A stretch of 15,511 nucleotides of DNA, taken from JASHVB01 sp049522565 (GTDB lineage: Bacteria > Pseudomonadota > Alphaproteobacteria > Acetobacterales > Acetobacteraceae). Below the pieces are notes generated by a model, which did no database searches, had not been told where the DNA came from, and saw only the letters and a list, made by a program, of their open reading frames with translations. This document shows, piece by piece, positions 6,918 through 13,339 of this stretch. Both the position numbers and the translations under genes were made by a program. The stretch is taken from contig JBEKNT010000134.1 of the NCBI GenBank assembly GCA_049522565.1, positions 1-15,511 on the forward strand, given 5' to 3'. Position 1 is the first letter of the stretch. Every line of letters starts with the position of its first letter.

Positions 6918-7577
6918 TTACGCCCCGGCTTGGGCCGCCGCGATCGCCGCGTTCAACGCCCGCACGCCCGCGGCGGGACCGTCCGGGTGCTGCCACACGC
7001 AGCCCACCACGGCGAGGAAATCAGCGCCGGCCCGCACCAGCGGCGCGCAATTCTCCGCGGTGATGCCGCCGATCGCGCAGCACGGCAGCTCCATCAGCTC
7101 CGACCACCACTGCAAAATCTCCGGATCGACGAAGCGCGTCACATCCTTGGTGCCGGAGGGAAAGAACGCGCCGAACGCCACGTAGTCGGCGCCGTCCTCG
7201 CCCGCCTGCATCGCCAGGTCGCGGCTGCCCTTGCAGGTCACGCCGAGCGTCGCCTCCGGCCCCATCAGCGCGCGGGCCTGGCGTGCGGGCATATCCTCCT
7301 GCCCGACATGCGCGCCATCGCAGCCGGTCGCGCGCACCAGGTCGGCCCGGTCGTTCAGCAGGAAGGCCACGCCGCGCGACTGCGTGACCGGTCGCAGCGC
7401 GTCGATCGCGCGCCGCCAGTCGTCGTCACCCACATCCTTCAGCCGCAACTGCACCGCCGCGACATCGCCGGCGTCGAGCGCCGCCGCGAGGCGATCGGCG
7501 AACGCCACGGGCTCCAGCTTCGGCGGGGTGATCAGATAGACGCGGCAGCCGTCCTGGCCGCCGCCGTTCTCTGCCAT
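6918..7577 (-). CDS. thiE: Thiamine-phosphate synthase ThiE
   Basis: ThiE joins HMP pyrimidine diphosphate and the thiazole phosphate to make thiamine monophosphate in the cytoplasm. The 219-residue TIM barrel carries the family's motifs in order: QLRLKD at 43-48 (normally Q-R-x-K), LLNDR at 73-77, GAHVGQED at 88-95, a GVTCKGSRDLA loop at 112-122, YVAFGAFFPSGTK at 132-144 (normally FGPxFxTxTK), and AIGGIT at 168-173. The FGAFFPSGTK and GVTCKGS variants match the divergent alphaproteobacterial ThiE style rather than the E. coli form, so a TenI-like role is less likely but not excluded. It starts at ATG 7575-7577, 5 bp after the aldolase stop, so the genes are almost certainly co-transcribed; a strong hairpin follows it. 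Confidence 0.9.
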   Translation of the reverse strand: MAENGGGQDGCRVYLITPPKLEPVAFADRLAAALDAGDVAAVQLRLKDVGDDDWRRAIDALRPVTQSRGVAFLLNDRADLVRATGCDGAHVGQEDMPARQARALMGPEATLGVTCKGSRDLAMQAGEDGADYVAFGAFFPSGTKDVTRFVDPEILQWWSELMELPCCAIGGITAENCAPLVRAGADFLAVVGCVWQHPDGPAAGVRALNAAIAAAQAGA

Positions 7578-7582
7578 CCCGT

Positions 7583-8497
7583 TCAGGCTTTCCCGAGATA
7601 GATATCCACCACCTTGTTCAGCATCTCCAACGCCTGCTCCTTCGGCCGTTGGAAGGTGTTGCGGCCGATGATGCTGCCGCTGCCGCCGCCGTCGCGAATG
7701 CCGCGGATTTCGTCATACACGCCGTCGAGGTCCTTCGCCTCGCCGCCGGAGAACACCACGACGCGCTTGCCGGCAAACGCGCACTGCATGATGTGTTCGA
7801 CACGCTTGGCCATGGTCGAGCCGTCGATCTTCGCGTAGCTCTTTTTCGCCGCTTCCAGGCTGACCACCGCGGTCGGCGGCTTCACCTTGATGATGTTGGC
7901 GCCCATCAGCGCGGCGATCTGCGCGGCATAGCCGCAGATGTCGAGCGCCGTCTCGCCCGCCTTGTCGAGGTTCGGGCCGCGTGGGTAGCTCCACACCACC
8001 ACGGCCAGGCCGCTGGCCTTCGCCTCGGCGGTGAGTTCGCGCAGTTCCTCCATCTGGGGGTACGCATATTCGCTGCCGGGATAGATGGTGAAGCCGATCG
8101 CGGCGCAACCCAGGCGCAGCGCGTCCTTCACGCCGGCGGTCACCGCCTGGTCCTTGTTCGGCGCCAGCGAGTTGGCGCTGTTGCACTTCAGGATCGTCGG
8201 GATCTGCCCGGCGAAGGTCTCGGCGCCGGCGGCGATCATGCCCAGCGGCGCCGCATAGGCGTTGAGGCCCGCCTCGATCGCGAGCTGGTAATGGTAGTGC
8301 GGATCGTAGGCCGGCGGGTTGGGCGCGAAGCTGCGCGCGGGGCCATGCTCGAAGCCCTGGTCAACCGGGAGGATGAGCACCTTGCCGGTGCCGCCGAGTT
8401 TGCCGGTGGACAGGATGCGCGCGAGGTTGGCTTTCACGCCGGGCGGATCGCCCTCGTACCAATCGAGGATCTTCTTGACCTTCTGGCTAACGCGCAT
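7583..8497 (-). CDS. Class I fructose-bisphosphate aldolase (DhnA/FbaB type)
   Basis: Cleaves fructose-1,6-bisphosphate to dihydroxyacetone phosphate and glyceraldehyde-3-phosphate through a lysine Schiff base; works in glycolysis and gluconeogenesis in the cytoplasm. It belongs to the archaeal-type DeoC/LacD superfamily. From ATG 8495-8497 the product is 304 residues (MRVSQKVKKILDWYEG). Visible landmarks are LPVDQGFEHGP near 43-53, GFTIYPGSEY at 135-144, WSYPRG near 169-174, NIIKVKPPT at 201-209 containing the probable Schiff-base lysine (Lys204 or Lys206), and the phosphate-binding glycine loops FSGGEAKD and GGGSGSIIGRNTFQRP. An ATG six codons upstream exists, but the chosen one has a GGAGG site immediately upstream. 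The gene directly precedes thiE. The 318-bp gap 8498-8815 to the divergent aldolase remnant holds an AT-richer patch at about 8603-8632 that may carry the promoter; I see no gene there. Confidence 0.94.
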   Translation of the reverse strand: MRVSQKVKKILDWYEGDPPGVKANLARILSTGKLGGTGKVLILPVDQGFEHGPARSFAPNPPAYDPHYHYQLAIEAGLNAYAAPLGMIAAGAETFAGQIPTILKCNSANSLAPNKDQAVTAGVKDALRLGCAAIGFTIYPGSEYAYPQMEELRELTAEAKASGLAVVVWSYPRGPNLDKAGETALDICGYAAQIAALMGANIIKVKPPTAVVSLEAAKKSYAKIDGSTMAKRVEHIMQCAFAGKRVVVFSGGEAKDLDGVYDEIRGIRDGGGSGSIIGRNTFQRPKEQALEMLNKVVDIYLGKA

Positions 8498-8815
8498 CTC
8501 ACCTCCAGCGGGCATCCGGAACGGCAGCCCTGAGCACCATGTTGCGCACTCCCTCCCTCGTCACGGATCTGACAGGGAAGCGGCGTCGGGCGGCAACATA
8601 TTGAAAAAACTGCTTTCGTTAGAAGCCGCGCCGATATCCCGAGAAACCTTATCAGTGCCTTCCGGGCGATGGAAGACAGGACTTCGTGCGGTTGGCCGCG
8701 CGATCTGCGTGCACCGAGGAAGGCCCGGGCAAAGCCCCTGGCATTGCGGCGCTCGCTTGCTGACCGGCGGCGCGCCGGCGCAACGTGCGCGCCATCGTCG
8801 CGCGGGAGGAAAATC

Positions 8816-9067
8816 GTGGCAACCACCATCGGACCCAATATCGCCAAGCAGAAACTCGCCGCCAACGAGCTTGTGCTGTGCCTCGGCGTGAACCAGCTTC
8901 GCACGCCGAACATCGCGATGATCGCCGCCGCCTGCGGCTTCGATGCGATCTATATCGACCTGGAGCACAACCCGACTTCGCTGGAAACCGCTGCCAGCGT
9001 CTGCGCCGCCGCGCTGACGCTTCCTGGCCCGAGGATCCCCGTCTGCCCGATCCCGCGGATCAATTGA
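8816..9067 (+). pseudogene. Truncated HpcH/HpaI-family aldolase (N-terminal remnant)
   Basis: The family (4-hydroxy-2-oxo-heptanedioate aldolase / citrate-lyase-beta-like, metal-dependent class II pyruvate aldolases) is normally about 250-260 residues. This frame encodes only 83. It begins at GTG 8816 behind an excellent GGGAGGA ribosome site and reads MATTIGPNIAKQKLAANELV, then GVNQLRTPNIAMIAAACGFDAIYIDLEHNPTSLETAA, a good match to the family's first beta-alpha units including the D-x-E-H motif at 48-51. After about residue 69 the similarity stops and the frame runs into PGPRIPVCPIPRIN and a stop at 9065-9067. No other frame up to the convergent EamA gene continues the barrel, so the rest is deleted rather than frameshifted. 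The intact start and ribosome site suggest recent loss. Expression of a short product is possible but it could not form the barrel. Confidence 0.8.
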
Positions 9068-9085
9068 TGCTGGAGTCTATCGGTT

Positions 9086-10066
9086 TCACCGTTCCGCTTG
9101 CTGACTTGTACGCGCGGACCCACCTCGCAGGGACGTAACCGCGTCCACACCGGCTGGCACCCGAGACCGCCGCGACCGCAGCGCCAACCCGGCGGCCGCC
9201 AGCATCAGCACCATGCCGACCAGGTCGGACCAGTCCGCGTGTTCGCCGAACAATGTCATGCCGAGCACCACCGCTATCACCGGCGAAACGAACGCGTAGG
9301 TGCCGGTGCGGCTGGCGCCCCAGTCGCGTACCAGCTGGAAATAGATCGTCGTGGCCATCACCGAGCCGGGCAGCAACAAATAGAGCCAGGCGACGAACGC
9401 CGGCCATCCCCAATGAAAGTGCAGCGCGGCCATCGCGCCCGGCTCCAGCGGGATCGACCCGCTGAGCAGGATGACGCCGCCGATCAGGTTGGTGAGTGCG
9501 GCCATCTGCCCTGGCTCCAGCCTTCGCATCAGCCTGCGCGCCATCACCGATCCGGCCGAGTAGCTGAGACAGGCAACGATCACGCAAGCGGCGCCCAGAA
9601 CGGTCCAGACATCCAGCGTGCCGGCCACGGCGGCCGGACCGAACAGCACGAGGATACCGATGACTCCCACGGCCATCGCAACGAGTTGCTGGCGGCTGAA
9701 ACGCTCCTGGCGCATGACGACGGCAAATCCGAGCAAGGACATCGGCGTCAGTGCGGAATTGATGACGGCGGCGAGGCCGGCGGTGATGTATTTCAACCCA
9801 TAGAGCTGGATCACCTGGTTCAGCGTCACCATCAGCACGGCGACGGTCAGCAGCCGCCCGGTGATGCGCGGCGTGGCGCGGATCGGTTCGCCGCGCAGCT
9901 TGCGGATGAACAGCAGGATCAAACCCGCAACGGTCCAGCGCGAGCCGGCGAACACCCCGGGCGGCACCGTGGCGATGCCCACCTTCATGGCGAGCCACGT
10001 GGTGCCCCAGACGAAGCAGAGAATGGCGAACATCGCGCGTTGCCGCGCGGCAGGCGAGAGAGTCAT
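9086..10066 (-). CDS. EamA/DMT-family transporter
   Basis: A drug/metabolite-transporter superfamily permease with two EamA repeats and about ten predicted membrane helices in 326 residues. Landmarks are the N-terminal FVWGTTWLAMKVGI, the end of the first repeat (VGVIGILVLFGPAA), the second-repeat start GAACVIVACLSYSAGSVMARR, and TGTYAFVSPVIAVVLGMTLFGE, the typical second-repeat P-V-x-A motif. Substrates of this family are amino acids or other small metabolites and cannot be read from sequence. The ATG at 10064-10066 lies 9 bp after the stop of the FAD oxidoreductase, so they form an operon. The roughly 30-residue polar tail after the last helix (RSRRSRVPAGVDAVTSLRGG...) is longer than usual, and its coding end lies next to the truncated aldolase, which may mark a deletion junction. 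Confidence 0.93.
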   Translation of the reverse strand: MTLSPAARQRAMFAILCFVWGTTWLAMKVGIATVPPGVFAGSRWTVAGLILLFIRKLRGEPIRATPRITGRLLTVAVLMVTLNQVIQLYGLKYITAGLAAVINSALTPMSLLGFAVVMRQERFSRQQLVAMAVGVIGILVLFGPAAVAGTLDVWTVLGAACVIVACLSYSAGSVMARRLMRRLEPGQMAALTNLIGGVILLSGSIPLEPGAMAALHFHWGWPAFVAWLYLLLPGSVMATTIYFQLVRDWGASRTGTYAFVSPVIAVVLGMTLFGEHADWSDLVGMVLMLAAAGLALRSRRSRVPAGVDAVTSLRGGSARTSQQAER

Positions 10067-10075
10067 TGCGTGGTG

Positions 10076-11380
10076 TCAGCGTGCCCGGGCGAACCGGTCC
10101 AGCCGGAACGGCGACGGATCGACCACCGGCGAATCGCCGGCCACCAGGTCGGCCATCAGGCGCCCGGCGCCCGGGCCGATGCCGAAGCCGTGCCCGGAAA
10201 AGCCGGTGGCGATGAAGCAGCCGGGGATGCGGGCCACCTGGTCGATGACCGGCACCGCATCGGGCGTCACGTCGATCAAGCCGGCCCAGCTTCCCGCCAC
10301 CTGCATGCCGGCGAACGCCGGGAACAGCCGCGCCAGGGCGGTGCGCGCCTCGGCCAGGACGGATTGCTTCGGTGCCGGATCGAGTACCCGCACCGCCTCG
10401 AACGGCGTCGCCTCATCGAGCGACCAGCGATGCCGGATGCCCCACTCCTCCAGGAAGCGGCGGCCGAGGCGCAACCGCACCTCGCCGTAGTTCTTGCGCA
10501 GCGTCGGCAGGTAATCCAGCAACAACCGGAATGAATCCGGCGTGATGTCGGCGATGTTGGCATTGCGCCGGGCGATCGAGTAGCCGCCGTCGAGCCGCTT
10601 GCGCCAGGCGAACACGTTGGCGGCGCCGGTGATCTCCGGCCCGCCGGCCAGCGGCGCGGTGCGAAACACCGAGCCGAGCACTTTCAGTTGCGGCAGGTCG
10701 ATGCCGGCATTGCCGCAGAACAGCCGCGACCACGCGCCACCGGCCAGCACCACGGCCTCGCAGCCGATGCGCCCTCGCTCCGTCACCGCGCCGGCGACAC
10801 GGCCGGCCTGGAGGTCGATGCCGCGCACCGCGCAATTGGTCAGGATGGTGGCGCCATGCGCGCGCGCCGCCTCGGCGATCGCCGGCGCCGCGTGCGACGG
10901 CTCCGCGCGGCCGTCGGTGGGGGTGTGCACCGCGGCGAGGAACGGTGTGGCGGCACCCGGAGCCAGTTCCGCGGCCGCGGCGCCGCGCAGCAACCGCGCG
11001 TCCACCTGGTATTGCCGCGCCTGCGCGAGCCAAGCCTCCTGCGCAATGACTTCCTGTTCGGTCTCGCACAGATAGACGATGCCGGGCTGCCGGTATCCCG
11101 TTTCGCGGCCGGTGCGTTCGTTCATGCCCCGCCACAGCCGCAGGCTTTCCAGCGCCAGCGGAATTTCGCGCTCGTCGCGCCCCATGGTGCGGCACCAGCC
11201 CCAGTTGCGGCTGGATTGCTCACCGCCGATCGCGCCCTTTTCGCACAGCACGACGCTGTGGCCGCGCTCGGCGAGGAACAGCGCGGTGGACACGCCGATG
11301 ATGCCGCCGCCGACGATCACCACGCCGGCGTGGGGGGGAAATGCCGTGTCGGAGGCTACGGAATCGACGGGCGGCGACAT
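10076..11380 (-). CDS. FAD-dependent oxidoreductase, DAO (D-amino-acid oxidase/glycine oxidase) family
   Basis: A flavoprotein that probably oxidises an amine or amino acid. The 434-residue product has an FAD-binding Rossmann motif VVIVGGGIIGVSTALFLAE (GGGIIG at 24-29) with the ribose-binding Glu47, then the EQSSRNWGWCR stretch at 54-64 typical of a DAO subfamily. A second nucleotide-contacting segment VVLAGGAWS is in the middle, and the C-terminal FAD/substrate part reads GSWAGLIDVTPDAVPVID ... ATGFSGHGFGIGPGAGRLMADLV. Cys63 is a candidate for covalent flavin attachment, but this is only a guess. The start ATG at 11378-11380 has AGGAA about 8 nt upstream. About 16 residues precede the Rossmann strand, with no signal peptide. 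The EamA permease follows directly, suggesting it moves the substrate or product. Confidence 0.92.
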   Translation of the reverse strand: MSPPVDSVASDTAFPPHAGVVIVGGGIIGVSTALFLAERGHSVVLCEKGAIGGEQSSRNWGWCRTMGRDEREIPLALESLRLWRGMNERTGRETGYRQPGIVYLCETEQEVIAQEAWLAQARQYQVDARLLRGAAAAELAPGAATPFLAAVHTPTDGRAEPSHAAPAIAEAARAHGATILTNCAVRGIDLQAGRVAGAVTERGRIGCEAVVLAGGAWSRLFCGNAGIDLPQLKVLGSVFRTAPLAGGPEITGAANVFAWRKRLDGGYSIARRNANIADITPDSFRLLLDYLPTLRKNYGEVRLRLGRRFLEEWGIRHRWSLDEATPFEAVRVLDPAPKQSVLAEARTALARLFPAFAGMQVAGSWAGLIDVTPDAVPVIDQVARIPGCFIATGFSGHGFGIGPGAGRLMADLVAGDSPVVDPSPFRLDRFARAR

Positions 11381-11495
11381 GCGACATTCCTGCTGAATAA
11401 GGGCCGTGCTACTTGGTCATAAGTGCCGTGGTATCTGGGCGCGCGAATTAGGGCTACGGTGTGTTCGTGTTGCGCCCGCATCACGCCGGTCGGCG

Positions 11496-12584
11496 CTACG
11501 GTGGCGCAACCCCTTCGGCGTCGCCATCACCATCGTCCTCGCTCGGCTGCGCCGGTGCGCGATCCTGCGGCCATGCCGTCGGCATCGGTTGCCAATACGC
11601 CACCTGGCCATTGAACTCGCGCCAAAAGCGTCGGCGGGCAGCGGATTCTGGTGGAACGGCGTAGCCGAGTTGCCGCGCCAGCGCCGGCAGATAGCAATCG
11701 AACGCGCTTTTCACCAAATCGCCCCAGGCGACAAGCAGTGAGGTCGCCCAGCGATAGGATACCCACGACACTGCGAGTGCAGCGAGCGCGACCGTCGAGT
11801 CGTACCTCCAAGCGGCGGCCAGACTGGCCTGGATCGTGGCGGCCGTTGGCATGCCGGTAGCTTCGGCCACAATGCCCGACCACAGGGTGCCGGCGGCAAT
11901 GCGGGCTATGGAAAAGCCGCAGAACACCAGTGCGAGGTAGCAAATGTTCATGAAGCAATTCACCTGTGCGCGGGCATCCTCGATCTCGGTGGCGAAATCC
12001 TTGGAGACGACGGACGCGAGGCGCAGCCAGACCGGGATGCTGTCGGCGCCGTAGATTTCCCTCGGATAGACCTCGAAAGCGCGGATCACATTGCCGAATC
12101 GCGTCGGCATGATGCCGTCGGCAAGGATCTCCTCGGGCTGTGTCGCGACGCGGGTTGTGGGAAATTCGGTCAGCAACCGCACCGCCAGGCGCGATGCCTC
12201 GTGTCGTTGCCCGGCAGGAATTTCCTGGGCTCGCATGCCGGCTGCCTTCCATTGCTGCTGGATGCTCCTGCGCCGGTTGGCGATACGGTCGAAGCGCCAA
12301 TGATGCCAGGCACGCATGCAGCCGAACCAGGAGATCGGCGGAAGGTATCCCTCGAGGAAGCGATATTGCAGGTGGTTGGTGGTGAGCAAAACGACACTGA
12401 GGGTCCAGACCGCCAGCACGAGCCATGCCACGTCGCCAAGCGTCTTGTCTTCCGCGGTGCGCAGCGGCGCGAGAATGGCAAGGTCGGGGAATGTCCAGGC
12501 GGCGATGAACAACGCCACCACCACCGGCAGGAAGAAGCCAATGATGAAGTTCTTGTCTGCAATGTTCGGCAGCCCGGAGAGCAT
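11496..12584 (-). CDS. Four-helix membrane protein of unknown function
   Basis: The 362-residue product has two N-terminal membrane helices (about 13-31 and 51-68), a long soluble, strongly charged and partly helical region (about 90-205), two more helices (about 209-231 and 262-289), and a cytoplasmic tail ending in an acidic segment (SEDDGDGDAEG). A highly patterned stretch at 160-189, PTRFGNVIRAFEVYPREIYG then DSIPVWLRL, and the later FDCYLPALARQLGYAVP (295-311) look like conserved family signatures; I recall similar patterns in uncharacterised membrane proteins of other bacteria but cannot name a domain. No enzyme motif is visible. The ATG at 12582-12584 has GGAGC about 9 nt upstream and lies 15 bp after the Prx5 stop, so the two genes should share a message. 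An 8-bp inverted repeat spans the stop codon (11469-11476 and 11503-11510), a weak terminator candidate. Confidence 0.85.
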   Translation of the reverse strand: MLSGLPNIADKNFIIGFFLPVVVALFIAAWTFPDLAILAPLRTAEDKTLGDVAWLVLAVWTLSVVLLTTNHLQYRFLEGYLPPISWFGCMRAWHHWRFDRIANRRRSIQQQWKAAGMRAQEIPAGQRHEASRLAVRLLTEFPTTRVATQPEEILADGIMPTRFGNVIRAFEVYPREIYGADSIPVWLRLASVVSKDFATEIEDARAQVNCFMNICYLALVFCGFSIARIAAGTLWSGIVAEATGMPTAATIQASLAAAWRYDSTVALAALAVSWVSYRWATSLLVAWGDLVKSAFDCYLPALARQLGYAVPPESAARRRFWREFNGQVAYWQPMPTAWPQDRAPAQPSEDDGDGDAEGVAPP

Positions 12585-12599
12585 CGCCCGAATGCTCCG

Positions 12600-13178
12600 T
12601 CACGTCTTGCGTTTCGTGAAAATCGGGCGCGGGTCATCGGTGGTATTGTCACCGGAGAGTGCCCTCGGTAGCGGTTCGTCGGTGGTATTGTCACCGGGAA
12701 GTGCGCCGAGGATCGATTCGGCCTTGCTGACGTCGAAGTTGCCCGGCTGCTCGACTGCCAGATGTGTCACCTTGCCGTTCTCGGCCACCAGAGCGTAGCG
12801 CTGGCTACGCCAGCCCATGCCCCGGGCGTTCAGGTCCAGTTCCAGTCCCACCGCCTTGGCGAACGCCGCGGCGCCGTCGGCCAGCATGGTGACCTTGCCC
12901 TCGGTGCCCTGGTCCTTGCCCCAGGCGCCCATCACGAACGCGTCGTTCACCGAGATGCAGGCGACGGTATCGACGCCCTTCGCCTTGATGGCATCCGCGT
13001 GCTGCACGAAGCCCGGCAGGTGCCTGGCGCTGCAGGTCGGGGTGAACGCCCCCGGCACCGCGAACAGCACGACCTTCTTGCCTTTGAAAATGTCGTCGGT
13101 GGAGACCTCCTTCGGTCCCTCCGCCGTGGCCATCGTCAGCTTCATGGACGGAAGGGTGTCGCCGACCTTGATTTTCAT
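12600..13178 (-). CDS. Prx5-family peroxiredoxin with repeat-bearing C-terminal tail
   Basis: A thiol peroxidase of the Prx5/hybrid-Prx5 group. From ATG 13176-13178 it is 192 residues (MKIKVGDTLPSMKL). The peroxidatic motif is PGAFTPTCSARHLPGF with Pro42, Thr46 and Cys49; CISVNDAFVMGAWGKDQG at 74-91 and the GMGWRSQRYALV segment with Arg127 are diagnostic for Prx5. Cys74 is the only other cysteine and may resolve Cys49. No glutaredoxin domain is fused. The start was chosen for its GAGGAAG ribosome site; the longer frame adds 23 residues without support. Normal family members end near SILGAL (about 160); here about 31 more residues follow, made of an imperfect 14-residue repeat (GDNTTDEPLPRALS, then GDNTTDDPRP) and a basic end. 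It heads an operon with the membrane protein and is divergent from hyuA. Confidence 0.93.
   Translation of the reverse strand: MKIKVGDTLPSMKLTMATAEGPKEVSTDDIFKGKKVVLFAVPGAFTPTCSARHLPGFVQHADAIKAKGVDTVACISVNDAFVMGAWGKDQGTEGKVTMLADGAAAFAKAVGLELDLNARGMGWRSQRYALVAENGKVTHLAVEQPGNFDVSKAESILGALPGDNTTDEPLPRALSGDNTTDDPRPIFTKRKT
12637..12697. repeat. Two 19-bp direct copies, 42-bp period, inside the Prx5 3' end
   Basis: TCGGTGGTATTGTCACCGG occurs identically at 12637-12655 and 12679-12697. The 42-bp spacing is 14 codons, so the frame is kept and the protein gains GDNTTD twice. Each copy contains an imperfect palindrome (CGGTG-7 nt-CACCG on either strand), so it could be a small palindromic element that invaded the coding end. 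Confidence 0.85.
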
Positions 13179-13339
13179 GGTCTTCCTCGCTTCCCGCTGC
13201 TGGGCTTCCGGCAAGCGATTCGTAGCCGCACTGGCGGCCATAGTCACGTCGCCACAGCAGCCCCGCTTGCAGCGGGCCGCATCTGGCAGGTAGACGCGTC
13301 GCGCGCTATCCTTACTGCTTTGGCGTGGGGCATGGTTTC

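Noticed and set aside
8785..9138. Possible frameshift continuation of the truncated aldolase (LMLESIGFTVPLADLYARTH)
   Set aside because: That peptide does not resemble the next part of the HpcH/HpaI barrel, so a simple frameshift does not restore the gene.
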